NCBI GenBank assembly: GCA_963666415.2 | Contig: CAXXPD010000003.1 | Coordinates: 868,001 to 932,000, forward strand | Source of the DNA: Bin87 sp963666415 | GTDB taxonomy: Bacteria > Chloroflexota > Dehalococcoidia > Lucifugimonadales > UBA3495 | Direction: 5' to 3' | Length of the DNA: 64,000 nt | Shown: positions 43,482 through 55,125 of the stretch, in pieces | Layout of the letters: each line of letters starts with the position of its first letter | Numbering within the stretch: the stretch's first letter is position 1 | Translations under genes and position numbers: made by a program | Notes under the pieces: model-generated | What the model saw: the letters and a program-made list of their open reading frames with translations, nothing else | What the model was told of the DNA's origin: nothing | Databases searched by the model: none

Positions 43482-44641
43482 TATTGGCTCCCTTGTGGTG
43501 GGGCGATACGTGCTATAGCAACCGTCGCCCGGTCTGATTTGGTGCGCGAGACTACCAATCCGCTAGCGCCGGCCGCCAGCATGGCCGCCGGTTCGGACAC
43601 ACCGAACACTCCCAACAAATCTTGTGCCGCTGACGGCGTGGCGGTTTTCAGGCGACTGCCGGCCGTGACTGCGACGGGTTGGCGTTCTGCCACGGCGTTC
43701 AGCTCAGCAGCGGCATACGCGTGCAGTGGAATGCCCAGATGTTCGGCAAGTGCGACCAGGCCGCTCTCGTTGGCTTTGATGTCCGCGGTCGCCAGCGAGG
43801 CGAGACAATTTATCGACAAATTATTGGTTGCAAGCGTGGTTTCGAGCAGTTCTTTCAGGTGTCGTTCATCGACGCCACGTCGGCAACCGACGCCGGCCAC
43901 CAGTGTGGGTGGGCGGTAGATGACCACGGTCGGATTGGAGTTGGGTAAATCGTGCGGAAAGGGTTCCAGCCGATCGGAGACGACCAATATCGCACGAAAT
44001 TGTCCACCGAACGCATCGTTCACGTTTGCCACGGCGACGACACCGTCTGATGGTGGAATGTCATCGGGCCAGCGCGCTCCGGTTTCGGGGTCGAGCCACA
44101 AGGCAACCGGGCCGCCATTCACGACCGCCGCTGCCGCACGTGTCAAGTCCGTTGGGGTTGCTTCGATTTGCCACCCCGAACCGCGCCCCACCAGGTCGAC
44201 GGCGGTTACGTCCAGCGCGTCGGATGCCGATGTAATGACGGGTTGGGCTCCAATGGCGGCGGCTACGTCGTGGGCCAGGGCGTCGGCCCCGCCGTGGTGC
44301 CCTGATAGCAGGCTAATAGCATAGCGTCCCGCGTCGTCCACGCACACCACCGCAGCGTCCCGCCGTTTGTTGACCAACACGGGCGCCAACAGTCGAACAG
44401 TGGCGCCCACCGGCAGAAATACCACCAGGCGCCGGTAGCTAGTGAACAAGCGCTGCAACACCGGACGCAACGGCAGGTCGTACAGCCTGAGACGCGGCGT
44501 TTCGGCCAATTCCCCACCGGTAATTTTGCGTTCCAGGTAGAGCTCGGAATCCGCTATGGATGCCGCCAAGTCCTTGGCCAGCGCAGCGCCGGGGCGCGAA
44601 ACCGCGACGATGGCAGTTTTGTCGGCGGGGACTTCAGGCAT
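43481..44641 (-). CDS. cbiG: cobalt-precorrin 5A hydrolase CbiG
   Basis: 386 residues; opens the lactone ring of cobalt-precorrin-5A and releases acetaldehyde in the anaerobic pathway. N-terminal region holds LVVFLPVGATVRLLAPVL, CVDDAGRYAISLLSGHHGGA and ALDVTAVDLVGR. The C-terminal CbiG_C domain has VAGVGCRRGVDERHLKELL and TADIKANESGLVALAEHLG. All three CbiG regions are present. Overlaps the downstream cobJ and lies 12 nt after cobM. Confidence 0.92.
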   Translation of the reverse strand: MPEVPADKTAIVAVSRPGAALAKDLAASIADSELYLERKITGGELAETPRLRLYDLPLRPVLQRLFTSYRRLVVFLPVGATVRLLAPVLVNKRRDAAVVCVDDAGRYAISLLSGHHGGADALAHDVAAAIGAQPVITSASDALDVTAVDLVGRGSGWQIEATPTDLTRAAAAVVNGGPVALWLDPETGARWPDDIPPSDGVVAVANVNDAFGGQFRAILVVSDRLEPFPHDLPNSNPTVVIYRPPTLVAGVGCRRGVDERHLKELLETTLATNNLSINCLASLATADIKANESGLVALAEHLGIPLHAYAAAELNAVAERQPVAVTAGSRLKTATPSAAQDLLGVFGVSEPAAMLAAGASGLVVSRTKSDRATVAIARIAPPQGSQ

Positions 44642-44653
44642 CAGCCGGCCCGA

Positions 44654-45550
44654 CTATGCGTCGCCGTTGCCGACTACGGGTGCGACGGCTTCCGGTTGAA
44701 TCTCATAGCCTCCGGCGGCGTAGAGGTCGGCGCGGTCGGCTTCCGCGTGGTCGCCGTGACCGGCCCGGCGGTACAAATGGGTGTACTCGTCGGAGTAGAG
44801 ATGTGAGACGGCGACTTTCTCACCGGAATTGGGGTCGAGCAGGCTGGGGTTCACCGCTTGCCCGACGATGATGAGCGCCTGTAGCGTGATTTTGGCGTCG
44901 CGCACTTTTTGCGCGATGTCTTCGAGCGTCCCCCGAATTACCAACTCTTCGGGCCAGCCGACCCGGTAAACCACCGCCACCGGCGTGTTGGCGGGATAGC
45001 CTGCTTCCTGCAGTTGGTTGGCGATGCGGAACATGCGGGTCACGCTGAGGAATATCACCAGCGTGCTGCCGTGGCGAGCCAGGTCAACCAGATCCTCGCC
45101 CTCCGGCATCGCCACTCGCCCCTCGGCGCGCGTCATGATGACGGTTTGCGACACTTCCGGTACTGTCAGCTCGGCCTTCAGCACGGCGGCGGCGGCGAAG
45201 GCGGCACTGACGCCGGGGATAATCTCGTAGTCAACCTGCTCCGATTCCAGAATCCGCATTTGTTCCAGAGTGGCGCCGTACAACGAAGGGTCCCCGCTCT
45301 GGATGCGCGAAACGGTTTTGCCGTCGGCCACGGCTTGCAGCGTCACCGACATGATTGCATCCAGCGACATATCCTTGCTGCCGTAGATCTGGGCGCCGGC
45401 GCGGGCAAAACCGGCAATTTCTTCCGGCACCAGCGAGTCGGCGTAAATTATCACATCGGAGGTTTCAATCAACCGCTTGGCTTTCAGGGTCAGGAGTTCG
45501 GGGTCACCGGGCCCGGCGCCGATGATATAAACCTTGCCCGCATTCGTCAT
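44654..45550 (-). CDS. cobM: precorrin-4 / cobalt-precorrin-4 C11-methyltransferase
   Basis: 298 residues; methylates C11 (CobM/CbiF). VYIIGAGPGDPELLTLKAKR, IIYADSLVPEEIAGFA (CobM signature), SGDPSLYGATLEQM, and IIPGVSAAFAAAAVL. About 40 residues longer than typical CobM at the C terminus (end rich in His, Asp, Ala), with no recognisable domain. ATG has GGAGGA 7-8 nt upstream. Confidence 0.93.
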   Translation of the reverse strand: MTNAGKVYIIGAGPGDPELLTLKAKRLIETSDVIIYADSLVPEEIAGFARAGAQIYGSKDMSLDAIMSVTLQAVADGKTVSRIQSGDPSLYGATLEQMRILESEQVDYEIIPGVSAAFAAAAVLKAELTVPEVSQTVIMTRAEGRVAMPEGEDLVDLARHGSTLVIFLSVTRMFRIANQLQEAGYPANTPVAVVYRVGWPEELVIRGTLEDIAQKVRDAKITLQALIIVGQAVNPSLLDPNSGEKVAVSHLYSDEYTHLYRRAGHGDHAEADRADLYAAGGYEIQPEAVAPVVGNGDA

Positions 45551-45580
45551 TGGAAATGTCCTCCGCTGTGGTGGGCGTGT

Positions 45581-46309
45581 TTAGCGCCGGATGATTAGTA
45601 GGGAGAAGTAGTCGAGGTCTTCGTCGGTGAGTTCCCGAATGTCGCGCACTACCCGCTCGCGTTCGGTGGTCGCGCGGCGGACGTAGATGGTACGACCGGC
45701 CAGACCCAGGCGCTCCAGATTGGCCAACGCATCCAGTAAGGTCCGGTTGACCTTCATCAGGACAATGGTGTCGTAAAGGGCGATGGCTTCCCGCAGGTCA
45801 TCAATGCCGTAAACGGCGGGAAGAATGGCGAGGCGTTGCCCGTGCGTTACCAACGGAGCCACCGCCGAGGCCGCCGCCGCCATTACCGAGGATACGCCGG
45901 GAACGACTTCCACGGGCAGATGGGGGAATTCATCCAGGATGGTTTCCAGTACATAGGAAAACGTGCTGTAGAGCATCGGGTCGCCTTCCGTGATGAACGC
46001 CACATCGCTGCCGGCTTCCAGGCGGTTGGCGAGCTCGCGGGCGGCAGCGCGCCAGACTTCTCCCGCAGCATCTTCGTCATTGGTGGGGAAAGTGGCCCGT
46101 ACCACTTCCTGCTTGTCCTCGTCGATGATGCCCTTGACGATGCTGTAGGCGTAACTTTCGACACTGCCGCCGGCCTGGGGGACCCAGATGACGGGCACGG
46201 ATTGCAGCACACGCTGCGCCTTGACGGTCAGGAGTTCCGGATCGCCGGGCCCGACGCCGACACCGTAGAGGCGGCCAACCGGGCCGGAACGGGGAGCTGA
46301 ACTGGTCAT
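45581..46309 (-). CDS. cobI: precorrin-2 / cobalt-precorrin-2 C20-methyltransferase
   Basis: 242 residues; C20 methylation (CobI/CbiL). LYGVGVGPGDPELLTVKAQR, then VIWVPQAGGSVESYAYSIV, ITEGDPMLYSTFSYVLE, and EVVPGVSSVMAAAAS. ATG 46309 overlaps the TGA of cbiT (ATGA); TTG 46321 is an alternative that lacks a ribosome site of note. Confidence 0.92.
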   Translation of the reverse strand: MTSSAPRSGPVGRLYGVGVGPGDPELLTVKAQRVLQSVPVIWVPQAGGSVESYAYSIVKGIIDEDKQEVVRATFPTNDEDAAGEVWRAAARELANRLEAGSDVAFITEGDPMLYSTFSYVLETILDEFPHLPVEVVPGVSSVMAAAASAVAPLVTHGQRLAILPAVYGIDDLREAIALYDTIVLMKVNRTLLDALANLERLGLAGRTIYVRRATTERERVVRDIRELTDEDLDYFSLLIIRR

Positions 46310-46938
46310 CGTTGACCCCAAACAATAAACACCGGGTTATATGCCTCCAGTCGCAGCGTTTCGTCGGGCAGTTCCCGGCCTCGGGAAGCCGCCACCATGG
46401 TCAATTCTGGTGAGAAGCCGGTTTCGCGCAATGCGCGGTAGGTGGAGTTGGCTCGCTCCATGACGGCGAAGTTGGCGACAACTCTACCGCCGGGACGCAG
46501 ACGCCGGGTAACTGCCGCAAGTATGGAAGGAATATTCGAGCCGCCGCCGCCGATGAAAACCGAATCAGGATCTGGCAGGTCTGACAAAACCGCCGGCGCC
46601 GAACCGATGACGACGCTGACTCGTCCTTCGCCGTATCGGTCCACGTTGGCTTGCAGAAGGTGCGCGCTGTCAGCGTCGCGGTCAATGGCGTAAACATGGC
46701 CCATGCAAGCGATGTATGCTGCCTCGACAGCCACGGAGCCGGTGCCAGCCCCGATGTCCCAGACGATGCTGTCCGGGCGCAACCCAAGGTTGTAGAGGCT
46801 TACCGCCCGCGCTTCTGACTTGGTAATCTGCCCGCGTACCGGGCGGCGTTGGTCAAACGCGTCATCCGACAACCCGAACGGTCGAATCTTGTCGATGCTG
46901 GCTGGCGTGGTGTCGTGGATGTTTTCAGTCCTTACCAT
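46306..46938 (-). CDS. cbiT: cobalt-precorrin-6B C15-methyltransferase (decarboxylating), CbiT-type
   Basis: 210 residues. Class I SAM methyltransferase equal to the C-terminal half of CobL. Seen: PVRGQITKSEARAVSLYNLG (CbiT opening), SAM site VWDIGAGTGSVAVEAAY, and SVFIGGGGSNIPSILAAV. A CbiE domain is not fused to it and no separate cbiE was found in the window. Lies 9 nt after cbiD. Confidence 0.92.
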   Translation of the reverse strand: MVRTENIHDTTPASIDKIRPFGLSDDAFDQRRPVRGQITKSEARAVSLYNLGLRPDSIVWDIGAGTGSVAVEAAYIACMGHVYAIDRDADSAHLLQANVDRYGEGRVSVVIGSAPAVLSDLPDPDSVFIGGGGSNIPSILAAVTRRLRPGGRVVANFAVMERANSTYRALRETGFSPELTMVAASRGRELPDETLRLEAYNPVFIVWGQR

Positions 46939-46947
46939 CGGGAGTTG

Positions 46948-48156
46948 CTACGATGGTTCCCGCATGGGAATGCCGTCAGCCGATGTGCTGGCTGAACCGA
47001 GCAAATGTCCTTCAAAATCAAAGCACAGGGCATCCACGATGAGGGCTTCACCACCTGGGCCCAGGTAGGTGTGTGCCTGGTCGCAGACCAGTTGGCACAT
47101 CAGGGGGAACACACCCATGACGTTGTGCTGCTGGGCCAGTTCCTGAAAATGGCGACCGCTGGCGGCGTTTCGCATTTCTTCCTGCAGACTTGATGGGGCG
47201 CCGCACTGTGCCGCCAGGCTGGCGAGGAAATCGGTGTCCACCTGATTGCCGGCCACGTGGGTTACGAAATAGCCCATCGCCATTTTGGAAAACTTGCCCA
47301 CCATGCCGACGTGGGCGACTCTTTTGATGCCTTTGTTCAGGCAGCGTTTCATCGAAGGGCCAGAGAATATGCCGGCTTCGACGTAGGCCATATCCGGCAA
47401 ATCCAGGAGGAGTCGCGTGTATTCTTCGCTGCGGGTGCCGGTCGACAGAACGAGGTGATCGAGGCCGTTGGTGGCGGCGACGTCAATCGCCAGATGCACG
47501 CTGGCTCGCCACGCCGCGGTGCTGAAGGGCTGAACGACTCCAGTGCTGCCCAGGATACTGATACCGCCGAGCACGCCCAGGCGGGCGTTGGTAGTTTCCT
47601 TGGCGATTTCCTCGCCGTTGGGTACTGAAATACGGGTTCGCACGCCGGTGTCCGGGGGCCAACCGCATTCCACCAACCCTTCTGCTACTGCATCTGCCAT
47701 CATGCGGCGTGGCACGCGGGTTACTGCGGGCTCTCCGACCTCGACACCGGTGCCGGGTCGAGTTACGGTGCCTACGCCCGGCCCGCCGGTAATGTGCAAG
47801 CCCTTGTTGCCGTCAGGCAGCCGCCACACGCCCACGATGATTTCGGCGCCGTGGGTTACGTCGGGGTCGTCCCCGCCGTCTTTGATGACCGAACAGCGGA
47901 CACCTTCGGAGGGATCCATCGGCCAGCTCTGGTGTATGGCGAGGATGGCGCGCCCGATACCGCCGGGCAGAGGCACTGAGACTTCTTCAGGAGCGGCGCC
48001 GGACAGCATCAGGATTACCGCAGCCTTGGCGGCGGCGGCGGCGGTCGTGCCGGTGGTGTAGCCGGTGCGCATGCCACGAGGGTCGCGTTTGGTCGGACGT
48101 GAGTAGTCGCTTTCCGGCCTGGTTTCGTTGTTGGTTTCTGGTGCTTGCTCGGTCAT
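46948..48156 (-). CDS. cbiD: cobalt-precorrin-5B C1-methyltransferase
   Basis: 402 residues. CbiD is specific to the anaerobic route. N-terminal signature TGYTTGTTAAAAAKAAVILM near residue 32, then PLPGGIGRAILA, TGGPGVGTVTRPG, and AHVGMVGKFSKMAMGYFVTH. ATG is preceded by GGGG. A 211-nt spacer separates it from cbiX, in which no cobalamin riboswitch could be recognised. Confidence 0.93.
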   Translation of the reverse strand: MTEQAPETNNETRPESDYSRPTKRDPRGMRTGYTTGTTAAAAAKAAVILMLSGAAPEEVSVPLPGGIGRAILAIHQSWPMDPSEGVRCSVIKDGGDDPDVTHGAEIIVGVWRLPDGNKGLHITGGPGVGTVTRPGTGVEVGEPAVTRVPRRMMADAVAEGLVECGWPPDTGVRTRISVPNGEEIAKETTNARLGVLGGISILGSTGVVQPFSTAAWRASVHLAIDVAATNGLDHLVLSTGTRSEEYTRLLLDLPDMAYVEAGIFSGPSMKRCLNKGIKRVAHVGMVGKFSKMAMGYFVTHVAGNQVDTDFLASLAAQCGAPSSLQEEMRNAASGRHFQELAQQHNVMGVFPLMCQLVCDQAHTYLGPGGEALIVDALCFDFEGHLLGSASTSADGIPMREPS

Positions 48157-48367
48157 GATCCCCGTCGCGGTGCTCGCCGGTTACGTGCGGTCAACGCTGC
48201 GCAGTAAATACAATTCTACCCTATCGGATAACGCCTGCAAAATTGGCTGGCGGTTGCCCCAGTCTAACACTGGTGTGCCACTGCCAACCGTTCCCCGCCC
48301 CCGTTGCAGATACCGGTCAGAGCTTGGTATTCCTGTTGATCCGGCGCGAGGTCGACAGAGGGAAGGG

Positions 48368-49267
48368 TTACAGGCGTAGTTGGGCTTCCCGCACCCGATC
48401 GCCGGCTACGGCTACGAGCCGGTCATCTACCCCCAGAGGCGGGGCGACCCACATCGGTGTGTCCGGGTAGCTTTCTTGCAGCTGACGCATGGTGCCCAGC
48501 ACGTTGCGCTGCAGGATCAGTCCAGGGAAAAACACGTAGGGCACGCAGATGAGGCTGCCGATATTGCGGTCGTTTACCAGTTGCGCAACGGCGTCCTCCA
48601 TCGTGGGGTCACCGTAGTGGGATTGAGCCACGGACACGGCGAAATCGAGGCCGAGGTCCTGTTCGACCCAAATGCCCAATTCCTTGAGCCAGATGCAATC
48701 GTCGTATCTGGTTTGAGTGCCGGCTTTGACGATGAGTACGCCCACGGGCCGGTCGTCCACCGGGCGGGCAGCCTCTTCGGGCAACGCGGCGATGCGGTCG
48801 CGCACGAGATCGGCGATGCGCAGGTCGGCGCCGAGGCCGTCGGCCAGGTACACGTCGACGGTCGGAGCCGCCTCGGCAATGTCCTCCAAAACCTCTTCCA
48901 TTTCCAGCGTGGCGTGTTTCCCGTTGCCCAACAGGTAGGGTTGGACCACAACCTGGCTGACACCCTGTTGGGCCAGCATTGCGACGGCTTCCGGCGGGTG
49001 TGGCGGGAGAAACTCCAGACAGGACACCACGACTTGCTGAACCACCCCAGCGAGGCGGTCTTGCAATCGCAAGGCGACATCCCTGAGACCCACTGGCGTG
49101 TTGGGGCAACCGGGGCACCAGGAAGGGAACCGGGCGCCATCAGCTGACCAGGCGCAGGAACATTCATCGCGCGTGGCACCACGCTGACTGCCGTGGCAGA
49201 GTAGCACGACTCCCCAGGATTCGCCGTCGGCAGGTGGTGGGGTTGTGTGATCGAATTCAGCGGCCAT
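48368..49267 (-). CDS. cbiX: CbiX-type cobaltochelatase with a cysteine-rich insertion
   Basis: 299 residues with two CbiX repeats: VVLLCHGSQRGATRDE at the start, LEFLPPHPPEAVAMLAQQG and VQPYLLGNGKHATLEMEEVL, then VAQSHYGDPTMEDAVAQLV and VPYVFFPGLILQRNV. Inserts cobalt into sirohydrochlorin (or precorrin-2 level ring) at the start of the anaerobic route. A four-cysteine stretch, CSCAWSADGARFPSWCPGC, interrupts the usual N-terminal loop; it could hold a metal or Fe-S cluster. ATG overlaps the cbiC TGA (TGATG). Confidence 0.88.
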   Translation of the reverse strand: MAAEFDHTTPPPADGESWGVVLLCHGSQRGATRDECSCAWSADGARFPSWCPGCPNTPVGLRDVALRLQDRLAGVVQQVVVSCLEFLPPHPPEAVAMLAQQGVSQVVVQPYLLGNGKHATLEMEEVLEDIAEAAPTVDVYLADGLGADLRIADLVRDRIAALPEEAARPVDDRPVGVLIVKAGTQTRYDDCIWLKELGIWVEQDLGLDFAVSVAQSHYGDPTMEDAVAQLVNDRNIGSLICVPYVFFPGLILQRNVLGTMRQLQESYPDTPMWVAPPLGVDDRLVAVAGDRVREAQLRL

Positions 49268-49920
49268 CAGTTTTGGCCCTCCAGCAGGTCGAGCAACGCG
49301 TTGATGGTGGCCGCTGCCGCCGAACTACCCCCGCGCCGGCCGAGGATTGTAATGTGGGGGACGTTGCGGGCGGCCAGCTCCTGCTTCGACTCCGGGCAGG
49401 CCACGAAACCGACCGGCATACCCACGACGACGGCGGGCGCGACTTGTTCGGCATCGATAAGGTCCAGGAGGGCCAGCAGTGCGGTGGGAGCGTTGCCGAT
49501 TGCTACCACCGATCCGTCGATGACTGGAGCCAGTTCCCGCACGGCGGCCACGCTGCGGGTGGTGCCCTCCCGTTGGGCGCGAGCGGCGACCTCCGGAGCG
49601 TCGATGAGGCAGGCGGTCTCGACCCCGACCCGGGCCAACCCGGCTCGGGATATGCCGACCTGAACCATGCGCACATCGGTTACAACCCGCCGGGTCTGGC
49701 GCAGGGAGTCCAACGCGTTGGCTACTGCATTGCCGCTAAACCGCACGTTATCCGCGATGGCCGGGTCACCCTCGGCGCGGACGATGCGATGCAATACGTA
49801 CCGCTCCTGTTCGTCAAGCTGATTCAACACCTTGCTGCCAGCCAGGCTGTCGGCGACCATCACCAGGCTTTGGCGGTCAATTTCGTCGGGGAGCAGGGCG
49901 TATTTTTGGACTAGTGTCAT
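49267..49920 (-). CDS. cbiC: precorrin-8X / cobalt-precorrin-8 methylmutase
   Basis: About 217 residues; moves the C11 methyl to C12 (CbiC/CobH). Seen: LPDEIDRQSLVMVADSL, the catalytic His in VLHRIVRAEGDPAIADNVRF, VRMVQVGISRAGLAR, and VVVGMPVGFVACPESKQELA. ATG 49920 is chosen over ATG 49950, which adds ten residues outside the family; neither has a good ribosome site. First cob gene after leuS, 105 nt away. Confidence 0.92.
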   Translation of the reverse strand: MTLVQKYALLPDEIDRQSLVMVADSLAGSKVLNQLDEQERYVLHRIVRAEGDPAIADNVRFSGNAVANALDSLRQTRRVVTDVRMVQVGISRAGLARVGVETACLIDAPEVAARAQREGTTRSVAAVRELAPVIDGSVVAIGNAPTALLALLDLIDAEQVAPAVVVGMPVGFVACPESKQELAARNVPHITILGRRGGSSAAAATINALLDLLEGQN

Positions 49921-50024
49921 AGAGCCAGGGTTAGCGGAGTGAGAGGACATAAAGGGGACAGGTTCCGAGTTCGGGCCGGGTTAGAGTACGAGCACTGGGT
50001 GGGATAGGCACGTTGTTCGCCGGG

Positions 50025-52502
<2,478 letters not shown>

Positions 52503-52814
52503 TGGAAGGAATCCCTCAACAATTCAACTGGTTGTGCCGCATCGGCGCTGGAAATGGCAAAGGCGCGTAGCGATGGGGCCCGGCTGCGACTCTAATATAG
52601 CATATGCCTGATGCGCAGGCTGCGGCTTTCCGCCAGTATATCATCGCCTTCGGAAGCGTTGGGTGGCGCTGACAACGCAGCGACGCGGGTCAGTCATGCG
52701 CGCCACGTGGCCACGGCTCCGATTGACATATTCTGGATGCCACGCCTACAATTCCGACCGGCATAATACGACTGTTGGACAGCAATAAATGCTTGCACAC
52801 CCAACGCGCCGCCA
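52503..52814. other. divergent spacer between leuS and trkH
   Basis: 312 bp with no credible gene. Contains the trkH promoter listed next and an AT-rich pocket near 52595-52605 that may hold the leuS -10 region; no -35 match was found there. Confidence 0.6.
52723..52752 (+). promoter_or_regulatory. sigma70-type promoter of trkH
   Basis: Perfect TTGACA (52723-52728), 18-bp spacer, TACAAT (52747-52752). Predicted RNA start near 52759, about 60 nt before the trkH start. Confidence 0.75.
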
Positions 52815-52823
52815 TTGCTTCCC

Positions 52824-54359
52824 GTGAACGTTCAATCTGGAGGCAACGCCGGTTTCACTACGCCTGACGCGGCTCAGGATCAAACAGTCGAAGGTGCACC
52901 CGAATATCTGCGAGTTGACCGGCGGGCCGCTGCAATACGGATGCCGGTACGGCGCCGGGTGCCGCCCCGCCGGTGGTCATCCACCCCGCTACTCCTGCTG
53001 GGTTTCTTCCTGCTGCTGAACATCGTTGGCGGCGCATTGCTGTGCCTGCCCATATCGGCGGCGGATGGCACCTCCACCGAGCTGAGGGTGGGGTTTTTCA
53101 CCGCCATTTCAGCCTCGACGGTAACCGGTTTGGTGCTGGTTGACACGCCAACCTATTGGTCGTTTATCGGTCAGGTGGTCATCTTCCTCCTGATGTTGAT
53201 CGGGGGACTGGAGTTCATCACGGCGGCCACCATGCTGATTGTCGTGATTGGCCGGCGCGCCACCGTGATTGAGGAGGATGTTTATCAAGACACAGTGGGC
53301 ACCGGTTATATGAACAACATCCCGAAGGTGGCGCGCAACATTGTAATTGCGTTCTTTATTGGATACCTGGCTGGCGCCGTTCTCATGTTTTTCAAGATGA
53401 GGTCTGTGGACGATTTCTCGCTGTCGGAAGCGGTATGGCAATCGCTGTTCCTGTCTGTTTCGGCCTTGAACAATGCCGGATTTTCCATTTTGCCCAACGC
53501 GGCCGGCGGCAGCAACACCGACACGCTGGGCGCCCAGCCCTTCCTGATGGCGATTATCACGCCGATGATTATCCTGGGTGCGTTTGGCTGGCCTTTGGTC
53601 GTCGACATCAAGCGCAACTGGCGGTTCAGGTTTTCGCTCCGTGACTGGCGGGCGAGCGGCAGTTTCGTGATGTTGCCGTTCAATTTTTCGCGACTCACGC
53701 TAGATACCAAGCTGGTTCTGATTCTCACGTCGACACTGTATGTTTTCAGCGCGTTGATTTTCCTGTTTGCGGAGTGGAATGGAGTGCTGGGCGAGTATGA
53801 CGTACCGGGCAAGGTGGGCTCTTCGGTGTTCCACGGCGTCAGTGGCCGCACCGCTGGATTCTCCGCGCTGGATTGGGGAGCCACCGCTGATTTCACTTTG
53901 TTGGTGTTCGGCGGGCTGATGTTCGTGGGAGGGTCGACCGCCTCAGTATCAGGCGGCATCAAGGTGAACACGCTGGCGGTGTTGATGGTGGCGGCGCGTT
54001 CTTCGGCGCTGCGTCATCCGCGCACTGAGATATTCCGACGGGAAATTGGCGCTGCCCTGGTGGCGCGTGCTTTGCTGGTTACGTTGCTGGGCATTGTGTA
54101 CCTGGGGTTGGTGGTGCCGATCCTCACCTACACGGAGCCGGAAATACCCTTTGTGCCGCTGATGTTCGAGACGATTTCGGCGTTTGGCACCAATGGAATG
54201 TCGACTGGAATGTCTGCTCATCTCAGCCTGGCCGGGGGAATTATATTTATGATTACAATGCTGTTGGGGCGCGTGGGCCCCCTGACCCTGGTGATGCTGT
54301 TGGCGCCCCGGGACGATTTGTCCTACCGTTATCCGGTAGAACCAGTTAGAATTGGTTAG
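52824..54359 (+). CDS. trkH: Trk/Ktr-type potassium uptake channel subunit
   Basis: About 511 residues, inner-membrane K+ translocating subunit. Four pore loops can be read in order: SASTVTGL, SALNNAGFS, GVSGRTAGFSALD, and ISAFGTNGMS, each with the filter glycine. A roughly 45-residue charged N terminus precedes helix 1 (LLLLGFFLLLNIVGG). GTG 52824 or TTG 52815 could start; no clear ribosome site. The gate partner TrkA/KtrA follows 5 nt on. Confidence 0.92.
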   Translation: MNVQSGGNAGFTTPDAAQDQTVEGAPEYLRVDRRAAAIRMPVRRRVPPRRWSSTPLLLLGFFLLLNIVGGALLCLPISAADGTSTELRVGFFTAISASTVTGLVLVDTPTYWSFIGQVVIFLLMLIGGLEFITAATMLIVVIGRRATVIEEDVYQDTVGTGYMNNIPKVARNIVIAFFIGYLAGAVLMFFKMRSVDDFSLSEAVWQSLFLSVSALNNAGFSILPNAAGGSNTDTLGAQPFLMAIITPMIILGAFGWPLVVDIKRNWRFRFSLRDWRASGSFVMLPFNFSRLTLDTKLVLILTSTLYVFSALIFLFAEWNGVLGEYDVPGKVGSSVFHGVSGRTAGFSALDWGATADFTLLVFGGLMFVGGSTASVSGGIKVNTLAVLMVAARSSALRHPRTEIFRREIGAALVARALLVTLLGIVYLGLVVPILTYTEPEIPFVPLMFETISAFGTNGMSTGMSAHLSLAGGIIFMITMLLGRVGPLTLVMLLAPRDDLSYRYPVEPVRIG

Positions 54360-54364
54360 CGATT

Positions 54365-55024
54365 ATGGCGAATCAGATTTGCGTCATCGGCCTGGGTCGA
54401 TTCGGGACCAAACTGGCCAGCACCCTGTTTCAACGCCAGCACGAGGTGTTGGCGATCGACGCCGATGAGCAGAAGGTGCAGGCGATGCTGGGTAAGGTGA
54501 CCTATGCCGTGGAAGCCGATGCGACCAATGAAACGGCGTTGCGTGATTTGGGCGTGGCGGATATGGATGTGTGCATCGTCGCGTTGGGCAGCCAGATTCA
54601 GTCGAGCATCATCACGACCATGCTGCTTAAAACGATGGGAGTGCCGTTCGTCATCGCCCGAGCAACTGATGCGCAGCACAGCGAAATCCTGCACCGAATT
54701 GGCGCTGACAAGGTAATATTCCCGGAAGAAGAGGCCGCAGTGCGCGCCGCCAGTCTGAATATGACCCCCAATGCGATAGAGTACATGGGCATTACCGAAT
54801 CCACCGGTGTACACAAGCTGCGGCCGCCGGAACGGATGCGGGGCCGACGGCTGCGGGATGTTGGGCTGGCGCAGGATTCCACCAACCCACGCCTGGCGGT
54901 GATGGTGTTGCGTCGCGCCAACGAATATATTCTGAACCCCCAGGATGACGAAGTAATCGCCGACGGGGACGTGCTGGTGGTGGTGGGAAGCCACGCGGAG
55001 ATCGAACGGGCATTTGCCCGTTAG
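54365..55024 (+). CDS. trkA: Trk/Ktr potassium uptake regulatory NAD-binding subunit
   Basis: 219 residues, RCK_N plus RCK_C. Rossmann loop GLGRFGTKLAS at residues 9-19, acidic IDADEQKVQ at the end of strand 2, and the C-terminal RCK_C end DGDVLVVVGSHAEIER. A single RCK unit, so KtrA-like. Partner of the adjacent trkH; gates K+ flow by nucleotide binding. Confidence 0.93.
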   Translation: MANQICVIGLGRFGTKLASTLFQRQHEVLAIDADEQKVQAMLGKVTYAVEADATNETALRDLGVADMDVCIVALGSQIQSSIITTMLLKTMGVPFVIARATDAQHSEILHRIGADKVIFPEEEAAVRAASLNMTPNAIEYMGITESTGVHKLRPPERMRGRRLRDVGLAQDSTNPRLAVMVLRRANEYILNPQDDEVIADGDVLVVVGSHAEIERAFAR

Positions 55025-55125
55025 CCCGTGTTGACGTGATAGTGGCTGGCAAGACGAGCGTGGACGAATACGACGAAGCTCGCGGCGGCAGTCAGGCTTG
55101 CCGAGTTGCCCTGCTGGGAGACGCT

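Noticed and set aside
48157..48367. Possible cobalamin riboswitch between cbiX and cbiD
   Set aside because: A GCCACTG-like string is on the wrong strand for the genes and the other conserved B12-element blocks are missing.
52503..52800. T-box leader for leuS
   Set aside because: No AGGGUGGNACCGCG sequence or terminator found on the minus strand.
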